A stretch of DNA of 64,000 nucleotides. Source: Pagrus major (lineage: Eukaryota > Chordata > Actinopteri > Spariformes > Sparidae). Below are positions 10,824-23,000 of this stretch, one piece after another. The notes beneath the pieces are model-generated. The model had not been told where the DNA came from. It was given only the letters and a program-made list of their open reading frames with translations, and ran no database searches. Numbering within the stretch: position 1 is the stretch's first letter; every line of letters starts with the position of its first letter. The stretch covers positions 11,542,197-11,606,196 of the forward strand of contig NC_133230.1 of assembly GCF_040436345.1 (NCBI RefSeq). The letters are read 5' to 3'. A program made the translations under genes and the position numbers.

Positions 10824-13800
10824 TCAGTATCGGCGGCCGTAGCTTGGTGAACTGTAGGAAGTGGAAGAGAAGGTTGTCGTGAAACTTGATCCAGTGGCAT
10901 CGAAGCTGCCTCTTCTGGAGCCGGACCTGGAACCACTTCTTGAGCCAGACCGTGACCCAGTGGCGGAGCCTGACCCGCTGATGCTATAGGGACTGTAGAG
11001 GCCTTTGCTTGATTGAGATGACGCTTCAAGCAGTCTCAGACCTGTCCCCTCCTCTACCATGCTTCTATCCATAGCATCCTTGTAAGAGATTTTCAGCTTG
11101 GTTTTCGGGCATGTGAGGTATTTCGAGTATGCACTAACATCTCGTAATTTCTGCGCAGTGCGAGCATCCAAGGTGCCCTTCTTCACAGCCTCATCTATGG
11201 AGACTCTGCTGGTGGCGTCTGGTTCAATTAACCCACCGGTGAGATACTGGACCTCAAGGAATCGCTGCCCAGCCTCATAGTAGAGCCAGCCTTTCTTTAG
11301 GGCTTGGGCTGCTGACATTTTGGTTTTGGTTCTTGGATCCTCAAATCCATTGCACGCCTTCTGGGCTAGACTGATACGGTCCACCATGATTTTATCGACA
11401 AGCCCTTTGTTCATTGCATCTGCAACAGTGAATTTCTCTCCAGTATTTGGGTCAATAATCCCTCCTGTGCAGGCCTGAGCTTCCAGCAATCTCTGACCTG
11501 TTATATTGTCCAAAAGGTTCCTGTGTATGGCTTCTGTGACGGACACCTTCTCCAGAGTCTCTGTGTCTAAGATTCCAGCCACAGGGCCAGTTTCTTCTGT
11601 TGGGTCGTTCCATGTGGTTGCTGGTGTTTTTATAGAAGGTGCAGGGCTCATGCTGAAAGATGAAGAGGAGCCAAAGGAGGATGAACGTGATCTGGAACCG
11701 CTCATGTTTCCAGACAGCATGTCTGCAAACTCTGTGATGGACAGAGTTCCTGCACGGTACTGATCGAGAGCGGACTTGTCAATCAGGCCCTTTGAGATTG
11801 CATCATCAATATCATACTGCCGACCAGACCTTCTGTCAATGATCATGGATTTCACAACTCCGTCAGATGAGGTGATGGTGATTTCCTCCCATTCACACTC
11901 CTGCTCTGAAAGCTCAAGATAGGTTTGGTGGTCGATGAGCCCTTTCTGGTACGCCTCATACACAGACATCTCTTTGCCCGTTTCTGGATCGACAATGACA
12001 ACCCTGCGTTTGCGAACAGAAGACTTGGATGATGTCTTCCTCTCACGCTTCTTTTCTTTCAGCAGCAGAAGAGCAAGGCCTGTCTCTGGGTCTATCATAC
12101 ATCTCTCCATCAGCTGCAAGTAGGTGAGGTTTTCCTCAGTGTTGGGGTCAAAGAAGCCCTTTGTGTCATCAGATGGGTCAGTGAGGATTTCGTTCATTTC
12201 CTGGTCGAAGAGGCCACGCTCATACGCTGTCTCGACTGGCAGACGATGGCTCTCCTGTGGGTCAATGATTCCACCAGTGGCAATCTGAGCCTCAAGCAAA
12301 CGAATGCCATGATCTTTCAGAATGAGGCCCTTTTTCATTGCCTGGAATAGTGAGATGACCTTGCCTGAATAGGGGTCCTTGTAGCCTGTGACTGCTCGTT
12401 CAGCTGAGTGGAGTTTATCTTTAAACTCTGGGCCAACAACACCCATCTTAACAGCTTCAGTGACATTCAGTTTTAGGTTCTTTATAGGATCAATTACATA
12501 TCCAGTGGCAGCTTGAGCCTCAAGGAGCTCAAAGGCAGTGCCTGGTCTGATCATGTTCTTCTTCATTGCTTGGTAGATAGACAGACGGTCTTTGCTTGAT
12601 TCTACGTACACACCAGCAATACAGCTCGTTCCCTCAAGGTATTTCTTCACATCTCTGCTGACCTCCTCCACTGTGATGATACCCTCAGTGAGATCATTGT
12701 ATGTCTTTTGGTCGATAATCTGAGAACGAAGCAGCTCGTCCACAGTGATCTGCTTTCTGAGACCCTTGAAGAGAAGACTTCTATCTGCCAGCGATAGCAG
12801 GCGCAAACCACTTTCTTTGTCAACTCTGCATCTTTTCAGTAGCTGGGCATAGGACTGTTGTTCATCTGTTGTTGGATCAATGTAACCTCTCACATCCGCA
12901 GTAGGTTCAGATAGTCTCTCAAGTGTCTCTTTGTTGATGTATCCACGCTGCATGGCAACGTCTGTCGGGAGGTGGAAGTAGTATTCAGGATCCATTAATC
13001 CGCCAGTGGCATTCTGGGCCTCCAACAGCCTCAAGGCATAATCCTCCAGAACCAGGTCTTTTTTCATCGCTTGGAAGAGAGAAATCACTTTTCCGCTGTA
13101 CGGATCCTTGTAGCCTGTAACTGCTCTTTCAGCAGAGAGAAGTTTGTCATGAAGTTCAGGGCCAACAAGCCCCTTGCGTACAGCTTCGTCAACTGTTAGA
13201 AGTTCATCCTTCATTGGATCAATCATGAATCCTGTTGCTGCTTGGGCCTCGAGGAGATTCAAAGCAGCTTCAGGTTTAATCTGTCCGTTCTTCATAGCCT
13301 GGTAGATGCTGATCTTTGGAGGATTGTCTGACATGATACCAGCAATGCAACCAGTACCAAAGAGGTACTGCTTTACTGATGGCATCTCCATTACCTCGCG
13401 AATATTCATCTTTTCTTGTTTCAAGAGGTTGTATGTGTGCAAGTCAATGATTCGGGCACTGTATAGCTCCTCAATAGTAATTCTTCGTCTGATGACATCA
13501 CATGACATGCTCTGCTCGATCTTAAGAGTCTCCCTGTGTTCGATTATTTCGATGATGATGACCAGCATTCTTTCCTTTGTGATTTGCCCTAAGCGAAACT
13601 GCTCCATGAGACGGCGTCTCTCCTCTTCTGGAAGCATGTTTGAGTTCATGACTTCCCAAATGGTCATACTCTTTCCTGCAAAGCTCTTATGAGGGATCTC
13701 AATTTGAGTGTCAGCTAGATCTGTTCGGGCCTGCTCCTCTGTGTACTGGTAAGATTTCTCAACAGGAGCAGGAGATTCGACCTTTGACAGAGGCAGGTAG

Positions 13801-16800
13801 CACAGACCAGAGTTGGAATCTCTTACACATTTCTCCACTAGCTGCTTGTATGTGACACTTTCGTTGGTGTTGGGATTGGTGAAGCATTTGACATCACCTG
13901 AGGGTTCATTGAAGGACTTGGACATTTGTTTGCTGAAATAGCCACGCTGAATGGCCACATCATTGGGAACACGATGGCTGCTGACTGGATCGATGATCCC
14001 TCCGGTCGCAAACTGAGCCTCCAGGAGTGGAATAGCATGCTCCCTCAGAATAAGCTCCTTCTTCATGGCTTGGAAAAGAGAGATCTTATTGCCTGTGTAT
14101 GGATCTTTGTATCCTGTCACTGCTTTTTCAGCTGAGAGAAGTTTCTCATGAAGCTCTGGACCAACCACTCCATCCTTCACAGCATCATCCACAGAGTAGT
14201 TCAGATTTTTGACTGGATCAATTATGGAACCAGTTCCTGCTTGGGCCTCAAGCAGTGCAAGTCCAGTGTTTTGTTGTAGAACATTCTTTTTCATTGCCTG
14301 GTATATGCTTAACTTCTCATTTGAATCTTTCATAGTGACACCATCAATGCGGTCTGTGCCCTGCAAGTACTTCCGTACCTTATCAGTTTCACTAACTTCT
14401 TTAGGTGTCTTCTTGCCCTGTTGGAGGTTGTCAAATGTAGCCTTATCAATGATGTTAGAATCAAGCAAAGAGCGGGCAGTGACTGGTGCCCTAATACCTT
14501 CAAAACAGGCCTCTTCCTTTGGTTTGTCTTCTTTTTCATCAACCATTGTTATCACAATTGTTATCAACCTTTCAATCGTCACCTGCCCCATTCTGTACTG
14601 GCGGATCAGCTCAATTCTTTGCTCCTCAGTGATGTATTCAGAGTGTATTATCTCCCAGATGGTGACTTTTCTTCCTCTGAATGGACCATACTCCAGCTCC
14701 ATAGTTGCCTGGTTCAAAGTCTCTTTTGTCTTAGCCTCTGTGATCTGTTTGTCTTTTTTTGGCTTTGCAGCCTTCTTTGAAAGAGAAAGCAATGGGAGTC
14801 CAGTTTCTTTGTCTGTGATACATTTATTCAAGAGCTGAGCATAAGTCGAATCCTCTTGTGAGTTTGGATCATAAAAGACCTTCGTTTCATCTGTGTTTGT
14901 GTTCAAGGTCTTGCTCATTTCCTCATCAAAATAGCCACGCTTGCAGGCAACCTCATGTGGGATGCGGTAGCTTTTCACTGGGTCAATAATTCCACCTGTT
15001 GACAGTTGTGCCTCAAGCAGACGGATGCCGTTGTCTTTCTTTATGAGGCCTTTGTTCATGGCTTCAAACAGAGACACCTTCTTTCCTGTATATGGATCTT
15101 TGTAGCCAGTGACAGCTCTCTCTGCTGACAGGAGTCGTTCATGCAGTTCTGGCCCTACAAGACCCGACTTAACAGCTTCATCAACAGGGATCCTCTCATT
15201 TTTGACAGGATCCATTACAAACCCAGTTGCTGCTTGCGCTTCAAGAAGGTTTGCAGCAGTTTCTGGTGAAAGTAATTCTTTCTTCATAGCCTCATAGAAA
15301 GGCATTTTCTCCTTGGTTGGTTCATTCAACAGACCAGCAATGCTCGGTGTTCCTTGTAGTGCCTTCTTCACGGGCTCCATCTCAGAGATCTCTTTGACCG
15401 TTATTTTGCCTGTACTCAACTTGTTGAACAAGTCTTTGTTTATGACCTTGGACTCTAACAGCTCACTGGCGGGTACTGGAGCCTTCAAACCATTAAACAC
15501 ATTTCCACTATTCTTCTCCTTGTCTTCCACAACAGTGATGACAATTTTAATAATCTTCTCTACGGTGATCTTTCCTGTCTTGTACTGGCGAATCAGTTCC
15601 CGTCTTTGCTCATCAGTGAAGTATTCTGAATTTATGACTTCCCAGATGGTGACTATTTTGCCTCTGAACTTTCCAAAAGGCACATCAACGGTTGATTTAC
15701 TGAACACTTCCTTAGTCTCCAGATCTGTGTATGTTCTCTCAGTTTGAGCAGCTTGCTCTGTTACGGGTAATATCAGCAGTCCAGTCTCTGCATCTTTGGT
15801 GCATTTCTCCAGTAACTGTTTGTAGGTGAGTTGCTCTTGAGTACTTGGGTCAATGAATAATTTGCAATCATCACTGGGATCGGTGAGTTTCTTGTTCATG
15901 TCTGCGTCAAACTGACCCTGCTTGTAGGCAGTCTGAAGTGGTGCTCTGTGACTATTGACCGGGTCAATGATGCCACCTGTTGCAAGCTGTACATCCAGGA
16001 ATTTGGTGGCCTGCTCCTTTTCAATGAGTCCCTTCTTCATGGCCTCATAGAGAGAGATTTTGTCTCCAGTGTAGGGATCTTTGAAGCCAGTGGCTGCTCG
16101 CTCTGCTGAGAGCATCCTGTCATGGAGCTCGGGGCCGATCAACTCATCTTTAACAGCCTCGTCCACAGAGACGAGCTTATTTTTCACTGGATCTACGATG
16201 TAACCAGAAGCTGCCTGAGCTTCCAGGAGCATTGCGGCAGTGTTTGGACTAATCTTTTTCTCCGCCATAGCCTGATAGACACTCATCTTCTCTTTGGATG
16301 GAGTCAAGACACCGCCGACACAACTCTGACCCTTAAGACATGATTTAACTTTATCAGTCTTTTCGAGCTCTTGCACAGAGACTTTGCCCTTTTTCAACTT
16401 GTCGAATTCCTTTTTGGTCAGAACACCGATCTCGTGAAGCCTTGCGGCAGGAACTTTCTCTCTAATGCCATCAAAGGCAAAAGGTGATTCTCCACCTTTC
16501 TTCGCCCCGTCCACTTCAACAGAGCCATTGAACACTTTCTTTGTTGTTCCCACCATTGTCATGGCAACTAACTGCTCCTCAGGAACCTCATCAGTCTGAA
16601 CTTCGATGTCCTTCGTTTTGGATGCAGCCTGTTTGGAGGCAACCTCGAGACTCTTAAGTTTCTCTCTGAGCTTCTTGTTCTCCTCTCCCAGGAGTTTTTC
16701 TTGCTCGAGCCTTTTCTTTTCCAGAACTTCCATTTCCTTCTGCTTGTTAATCATATCTGCTTCTGCCTCCTTTTGTTTCTTAATAGCTTCATCCATAATG

Positions 16801-17024
16801 GCCTGAAGTTTCTTCTTCTCATCTTCCATTAGCTTTCTCTGACGTTCTTGTTCATCTTTGAGAGCTTTGGCCTTGTTCACTTCATCCTCAAACTGTTTCT
16901 GGAGCTTCGTCTTCTCAGCTTCAACATCCTTTTCTCTTTTCAATAGCAGTTCCTTCTCTGTGAGGAAAGACTGCTGAAGAATGGCCTTCTGTTGCTCGAT
17001 TTGCTCTTGTTGGGCATTTGCCAT
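10824..17024 (-). CDS. plec: plec exon 32: rod end, six plakin repeat domains, GSR tail
   Basis: A 6,201-nt last exon encoding 2,066 residues. The first ~130 residues finish the coiled coil ([20 protein letters not shown]). Plakin repeat domains start near residues 235, 560, 890, 1225, 1467 and 1813, each recognisable by an AG(V/I/L) strand, VYQAMKK/IYQAMKK and LLEAQAATG...IDP motifs. Domains 1-5 are B-type-like and the sixth C-type-like. Between 5 and 6 is a basic linker ([16 protein letters not shown]) followed by [15 protein letters not shown], the region known in plectin to bind intermediate filaments. The tail carries [19 protein letters not shown], the GSR type linked to microtubule binding, and ends YGRRY. 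The ATG at 17024 is internal and directly follows the acceptor caaatag. Confidence 0.97.
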   Translation of the reverse strand: MANAQQEQIEQQKAILQQSFLTEKELLLKREKDVEAEKTKLQKQFEDEVNKAKALKDEQERQRKLMEDEKKKLQAIMDEAIKKQKEAEADMINKQKEMEVLEKKRLEQEKLLGEENKKLREKLKSLEVASKQAASKTKDIEVQTDEVPEEQLVAMTMVGTTKKVFNGSVEVDGAKKGGESPFAFDGIREKVPAARLHEIGVLTKKEFDKLKKGKVSVQELEKTDKVKSCLKGQSCVGGVLTPSKEKMSVYQAMAEKKISPNTAAMLLEAQAASGYIVDPVKNKLVSVDEAVKDELIGPELHDRMLSAERAATGFKDPYTGDKISLYEAMKKGLIEKEQATKFLDVQLATGGIIDPVNSHRAPLQTAYKQGQFDADMNKKLTDPSDDCKLFIDPSTQEQLTYKQLLEKCTKDAETGLLILPVTEQAAQTERTYTDLETKEVFSKSTVDVPFGKFRGKIVTIWEVINSEYFTDEQRRELIRQYKTGKITVEKIIKIVITVVEDKEKNSGNVFNGLKAPVPASELLESKVINKDLFNKLSTGKITVKEISEMEPVKKALQGTPSIAGLLNEPTKEKMPFYEAMKKELLSPETAANLLEAQAATGFVMDPVKNERIPVDEAVKSGLVGPELHERLLSAERAVTGYKDPYTGKKVSLFEAMNKGLIKKDNGIRLLEAQLSTGGIIDPVKSYRIPHEVACKRGYFDEEMSKTLNTNTDETKVFYDPNSQEDSTYAQLLNKCITDKETGLPLLSLSKKAAKPKKDKQITEAKTKETLNQATMELEYGPFRGRKVTIWEIIHSEYITEEQRIELIRQYRMGQVTIERLITIVITMVDEKEDKPKEEACFEGIRAPVTARSLLDSNIIDKATFDNLQQGKKTPKEVSETDKVRKYLQGTDRIDGVTMKDSNEKLSIYQAMKKNVLQQNTGLALLEAQAGTGSIIDPVKNLNYSVDDAVKDGVVGPELHEKLLSAEKAVTGYKDPYTGNKISLFQAMKKELILREHAIPLLEAQFATGGIIDPVSSHRVPNDVAIQRGYFSKQMSKSFNEPSGDVKCFTNPNTNESVTYKQLVEKCVRDSNSGLCYLPLSKVESPAPVEKSYQYTEEQARTDLADTQIEIPHKSFAGKSMTIWEVMNSNMLPEEERRRLMEQFRLGQITKERMLVIIIEIIEHRETLKIEQSMSCDVIRRRITIEELYSARIIDLHTYNLLKQEKMNIREVMEMPSVKQYLFGTGCIAGIMSDNPPKISIYQAMKNGQIKPEAALNLLEAQAATGFMIDPMKDELLTVDEAVRKGLVGPELHDKLLSAERAVTGYKDPYSGKVISLFQAMKKDLVLEDYALRLLEAQNATGGLMDPEYYFHLPTDVAMQRGYINKETLERLSEPTADVRGYIDPTTDEQQSYAQLLKRCRVDKESGLRLLSLADRSLLFKGLRKQITVDELLRSQIIDQKTYNDLTEGIITVEEVSRDVKKYLEGTSCIAGVYVESSKDRLSIYQAMKKNMIRPGTAFELLEAQAATGYVIDPIKNLKLNVTEAVKMGVVGPEFKDKLHSAERAVTGYKDPYSGKVISLFQAMKKGLILKDHGIRLLEAQIATGGIIDPQESHRLPVETAYERGLFDQEMNEILTDPSDDTKGFFDPNTEENLTYLQLMERCMIDPETGLALLLLKEKKRERKTSSKSSVRKRRVVIVDPETGKEMSVYEAYQKGLIDHQTYLELSEQECEWEEITITSSDGVVKSMIIDRRSGRQYDIDDAISKGLIDKSALDQYRAGTLSITEFADMLSGNMSGSRSRSSSFGSSSSFSMSPAPSIKTPATTWNDPTEETGPVAGILDTETLEKVSVTEAIHRNLLDNITGQRLLEAQACTGGIIDPNTGEKFTVADAMNKGLVDKIMVDRISLAQKACNGFEDPRTKTKMSAAQALKKGWLYYEAGQRFLEVQYLTGGLIEPDATSRVSIDEAVKKGTLDARTAQKLRDVSAYSKYLTCPKTKLKISYKDAMDRSMVEEGTGLRLLEASSQSSKGLYSPYSISGSGSATGSRSGSRSGSRSGSRRGSFDATGSSFTTTFSSTSYSSPSYGRRY

Positions 17025-20000
17025 CTATTTGGGAAAAAGAAGAAACAAATTAGTAAAATGTCAAGCAGGAATACACTGTCTTGCTGAGAATAGGATGAGA
17101 AGATCCAACTCTCATGTCTGTCTGCTATACAGTAAAATCTAGCTGTTTTCTCTGTTTTTGAGCATTCTCTGGCATAAGAACTTCCTTCAGGATTAACAAC
17201 GTTCTGTTTTACCTTATCTTATCTTATCTCCTTGCAGCAGTGTCATATTTAGCATACAGACATGAGAGTAATATCAAGCTTTTCATCTAACACACAGCAA
17301 GAAAGTGCATAAAAGCATTTTCCTACAAAGTATTCAATATCTAAAGGAAAAGTTCTTTCAAAAATGAAAATACAGTCATGATATTCTTACCCCCATGTCG
17401 ACTGAAAACTGAAGTAGATGGGGACTTGTTTTAAAACATAAGAAAAACCTCCTGAAGCTCCTGAAATATTTTGTGGACTAGGGAATTTCACCCAACTTCC
17501 ATCGGCATGAGGGTGAGTAGATAATGACTGAATTTTCAATTTTGGCTGAATGTTTCCTTTAACTAACGATCATTTCAGTTCTGCAATGTTGTGTTTTGAA
17601 TGACAGTCATATAAATTGCTGGATGTTATTTTAAGTCTGCAATTTACATGAAATGTCACGTGCTTCTACAAATACTGTAGTTAGTGTGTTGGACAATAAT
17701 GTTAATTCTAAGGGTTGTGTAAATTGACTAACGATGTTAATTCATGTCAAAATACCTCTTTGGATTTTTTCTGCAGCTCTTCCGCCTCTTTTCTCAGTTT
17801 CTCCTTCTCTTTCTCAAGAGCATTGATGGCTACCTTCAAGTCATCTGCCTCCCTGCTGCTCTGCAGCCTCTGTGTCTCCAACTTCTGCACAACGACTTCT
17901 GTGGTTTGTCTTTCTGTGTGTTCAAGACGTATTTTTGCCTCGTCAGCTTGTTTCTTGAATCTCTTAGCCTCATCTTCAGCCTTTGCCTGAGCGTCACTGA
18001 GCTCTTTCACCCTCAGCTTCAGTTTCTCTGCTTCAGCTGAAACTTCAAGCTGCCTCTTTCGCTCAGCCTCTAATGACTTCTGGAAGCCCTCTGTCTCCTT
18101 ATCAAGGCGCTGCTGGATCTGTTGTTTGTCCTCGAGTAGTTTTTTAGCCTTCTCCTGGGCCTTATTCTTCTGTTTCTGGAGCTCCTCTGCTTCAGCTTTC
18201 AGTTTCGTAGCTTCTTGGATGGCCTGCATTTTCTCCTTCAGCATTTTCTCTGCAAGTGACCTCTGCTCAGCCAAGTCAGTCTCAGCGATCTGTCGCTGTC
18301 TGGCTGCCTCCTCAGCCGCAACACTAAGTCTGGCAGCATCCTCTGCCAGGCTCTTCATTTTCTCTGCTTCCTCTGCAAGTAATTTCTGTGTGTTATCTTT
18401 GTCTTTCTTCATGAGGCGGCGGTTTTCTTCCTCAATCTTCAGCTTAAGTTTCAGGAGCTCATCCATCTGGGTCTTAACTTTGGACAGTTCATCCTCCACC
18501 TGTGCCTTTTGCTTGACGGCATCATTTACTTCACCTTTGACTCTCTGAAGCTCCTCATCCAACACAGCTTTCTGCTTATCCGTCTCATCCAGCTTCAGTT
18601 TAACCAATGAGAGTTCCTTTTCAACCTGAGACTTCTGCTTAAGTGATTGTTCTGCTTCTTTTTTGTGCTTAGCCATCTCTGCGTCAGCCTGCTTTTTCTG
18701 CTTCAGAGCTGCTGCCTCAGCTGCTGCTCTCTTGGAGGCCTCCTCCTCTGCCTCTTTCTTCAGCCTCTCTGCATCTTTTTGGGCTTTGGCCTGTTTCGCA
18801 GCTTCATCCTCTGCAGCTTTTTTCTGCTTTTCAGCCTCCTCTGCTTTTTGACGGAGCAGGGCAGCCTCTTTCTCTGCTTTCTCTTTAGCTTTCTCAGCTG
18901 CTTGTGCAAGTTTCTTAGCGTTTTCAAACTCCTCTTTCATCTTTTCCTGGGCGAGAGTGTCTTCTTTATTCTTGCTGAGAACATCTTGGGCCTTCTGCTC
19001 AGCGGCACTGCACTTCTGCGCTGCCTCTTTGGCCAGAACTGCCTGCTTCTCTGCATCTTTCGCTGCCTTCTCTTTCTGTTTATTTGCGTCAGCTGCTTTC
19101 TTTTTGAGGCGTTCGACTTCCTCCTGAGCGGCTTTGCACTGTCGAGCTGCCTCTTCTTCTGCTGCAGTAATCCTCTTCACCTTCTCCTCAGATTCTTTCC
19201 TTTTCTTCTCTTCCTCTGCGGCAAGCTTTTTCATTTTCTCAGCCTCTTCCTCAGCTTTGAGTTTGCTCTTCTGTGTCTCATCGGCAATAGCCTTCAGTTT
19301 CTTTAACTCCAACTCCAAATCTGACTTTCCTTTTGATGCTTTCTCAAAGTTGATCTTAATGATTCGAATTTCCTCTTCAACCACCTTCTTCTGCTTCAGA
19401 GTTTCTTCCACAATAGTTTTTTGTCTCCCTAACTCAGAGTCGGATGAGCTCTTCAGGTGTGTGATCTTCTCTTCGATGTCTTGTTTATGCTGAGCGGCCT
19501 GATCCTCCAGCAGCTTCCTCTGATAAGCTTCATCCTCAGCTTTTCTTTTCAGTCTTTCATTTTCTGCTTCTTTAGCTTTCAGAGCGATCTCAGCTTCAGT
19601 CTTCAGACGAGTCGCCTCGTTGATGGCAGACAGTTTCTCTTTCAGTATTTTTTCTGCCTCGGCTCTCTGCCGAGCAGCCTCGTCCTCTGCAATCTGCCTC
19701 TGCTTCTTTGCCTCCTCGGCGACTGATCTCAGTCGAGTTGCTTCCTCTGCAAGTTGTTTCATTTTCAAAGCTTCGGACTCGAGAAGCTGCTTGCTCTTTT
19801 CTGTGTTGGACAGCGTCTGCTTCTCAGCTTGAACCTTCATCTGCAGAAGAGCGTCCATTTCACTTCTGACTTTAGCCAGCTCATCCTCCAGTTGTTTCCT
19901 CTGGTTTTCAGCAGCATTCACCTCATTTTTCAGACGCCTGAGCTCGTTATCCAACAGGCCCCTCTGCTGTTCAGCATGTTCAAAGTCAGACTTCAGTCGG

Positions 20001-23000
20001 ATGCATTCCTGCTCTGCAGAAAGCTTTTGCTGGGCCACCTGCTCTGCAAATTTCCTCTGTTTTTCCAACTCTTTCTCTGCATTGTCCTTCTGTTTAAGAG
20101 CAGCGTCCTCAGCTTTACCCCTTTTCTTGGCCTCACGTTCTGCATCGACTTTCTGCCTCTCTGCTTCCTCCTGAGCCTGGCTCTTCTTTTGAGCTTCCTC
20201 TTCAGCTTGTAGCCTCAAGCGGAGAGCCTCATTGGCTTTCTGTCTCCATGTTTCAAGCTCTTTCTCCGCTTGTTCCCTGGCTTTGTCAGCTTCCTCTTGT
20301 TGTTTCCTGAGTTTTCCGGCTTCCTCCTGCAACTGAAGGACAGTGCCCTGCTCTTTCTTAAGGGATGCCTCAAGTTTGGTTGCCTTTTCGTTGAGTGACA
20401 CGGACTGGGTTTGCAACTGTGTGGCTGCAGACTTTTGCGCCACCTCCTCTACCACCTTGATCTGCCTCAGTTTCTCCTCCTCCGCCTGCTTCATGCGCCT
20501 CTCCGCTTCTTCGGCTTGCATTTTGAATTTCTGCAGGTCGTCCATAGCTTTCTGCTTCTGCCTGGCAGCCTCTTTTTCTGCCTCAGATTTACGTTTCAGC
20601 TCATCTTCAGCGTTTTTCTTCTTCTGAGTCTCTTCATTGACCTGCTTACGAAGCCTCTCTGCCTCCTCCTGAGCAGTTTTCCTGAGCTTCTCAGCGTCAT
20701 TTGCCTTGTCTCTGAGCGCCTGTAGCTCAGTCTCAGCTGTGGACTTCTGTCTTATTGTTGTCTCTAACTGGAGTCTAATTATGTGGATTTCCTCCTCAAT
20801 TTTGGTCCGGCTGACCAGCGCCTCTTCCAGCTGATGACTCTTGGACTTGATCTCCTGCTCAGACAGACTCTTCAGATGATGCAGCTCCTGCTGAATGTTT
20901 TGCTTCTGCTTCTCGGCGTCCACCGCCACATCCTGCCTCTTGCTGGCTTCTTCTTTCATCTTCAGCTTCAGCTCCTGGGCCTCTTGTTCTGCCTTGGCCA
21001 CTGATTTGGCATGAGCCTCGGCCAACTGCTTCTGCTTATCTAGCTCGGCTTGTATCTCTGCCATTCTTTTCCTCTCCTCTTCTTTTAGTTTTTCAGAAGT
21101 TTTCTGTATTAGTAGAAGCAAAGAGGGAGTAAAGGGGGTTGAGAGAATGTTAAAGGGTGTTAGACTGTAAAATAAAACTTCATTAAAGTAGTAATAAAAC
21201 ATGTAGCTACATGTAAATGTAAATACATGAGAATATGTTACAGGTAAAATCTACAAGGAACAGACAGACCTTTTAGCTACAGCAGAGGGGAAACACTGTA
21301 TCGGGAAATGCTTGTCGTGTTTATTTCATGTATGGCACACAGAATGACACTTTACTTCACAACACAGCACGACACTTTACTTACATGCAGTTGAGGTATT
21401 TTAATTGATCAGTGCTTTATATAATCTGTGTAATGAGGCTTGATCACATTTGAACAAAGTTGTATTCTATGGGCTTGTTCATACAATATAAAACATTACC
21501 TGTATGTTGTAGTAATAATACCTTTTGTCAAGGTGGAATAAGTGTGTGGCTGCTATATTTCCACTTAGAGATTTAATATTTGGATTTCTAAAAGATCGTT
21601 ATTGCTTAATTCAGTCACCAATCAATATTAAGGGTTTGACTTGTGTTTTTCAATCTTTACATTCTCAAAACAAAGCAGCTTTTTTGTCAGATTCATAAAG
21701 TAATTGCAAAGAAATAAGCAGGGAAAAAAATAATTAGCAGCATGCAAAAATACTCAAAGATACCAAAGACCTTTACAGCCCAAAACTTAAAGCGTAATAT
21801 GGATTTGTATCGCAGCAAGTCAGAATTCAACCAGAATAAACTCATTATAGTGATGTAGCAAACACAGCGTGATTTGATGTGACACAGACCACAGAGTACG
21901 CTTGGATAAATGTGACACGACATTAATCCAAGATCAAGGTGAGCTCAGCCTGACAACAGCAAACACCAACAGATGAGTTCTACTCTTCAACAATGACGGG
22001 AGATGTGTAACTGTACAGGTGAGTGACAACGAAAAGGAAGGTCCAAAACTTTAGAAACCTGTCATATTGATCTCTAATCAAGGTTTAAGACAGTTAGTTC
22101 TCATGCATCAGCAGCAGCCTCCTGTATTTATTTACTGGGACAATCAAAAAAAATAATTTGCCTATGACAGGGACATTTTTCATTTAATTCTATTACATAA
22201 GTTCTACGTAAATGGTCACTTTCTTGTAAGGTTTTAGTCAATGTGTATGAATTAAATAACTGGATGGGTAATTCATTACAGGAGACAGAATAACCAATTT
22301 TGAAATTCATCTCTTTCATGTTTTATTTTTTAATAATAAACACTTCATGTTTCCACTTAACTTCATACGTAACAAATGGATAAACACCTAAGGTTCATGT
22401 TTAAGGCTGGATTCATTTAATTTAATCAGACCAAGACATTTCATTTATTCACACTGATTTAACATGACAGAAAAACTTTGCGTTAAATGCAACACTTTAC
22501 ATTGAACTGATGTAATAAAATTTAAAAAGATGGAAAATTTACCTGTAAACAAATAATTATAGACACTGTTTTACGCATTTTGTTGGGAGTTTACAGGTCA
22601 GTGGGGGAAACAGCATCGGAGGTGAAACAATAAAAAAAAAGTATTTGGTAACTATTTTGATACACCATTAATTGTTTTTTTTTTCTTCTCAGTTTCTAAA
22701 ATGAGAAGATTTGCTGCTTTTCTTTGTTACATATCATTAACAACTGAATATCTTTGGACGTTTGCTTGAATAAACATTTGAGGAAATCACCTTTGGCTCT
22801 TCAAAGTTGTGATGGGCAGACTAAAAGATTGATTGATCCAAAAAATGAAAATAAGCATTATTTGAAATCCTGAACAGTATTGTCAAAAATCCCAATAAGA
22901 CCTTTTAAAAAATTATGAACTTCTTTTCATGTCACAATGTTATATGACTTATGATTTAAAGTTGACATTTACATTAGCAAAAGAAGAAGAAATGCCTACA

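Noticed and set aside
10824..17024. Plus-strand and off-frame open frames over the last plec exon
   Set aside because: Overlap a certain coding exon and have no recognisable domain.
17756..21103. Many plus-strand open frames rich in Ser, Phe, Leu and Cys
   Set aside because: They are antisense shadows of the Glu/Lys/Ala-rich rod exon; no domain or splice context.
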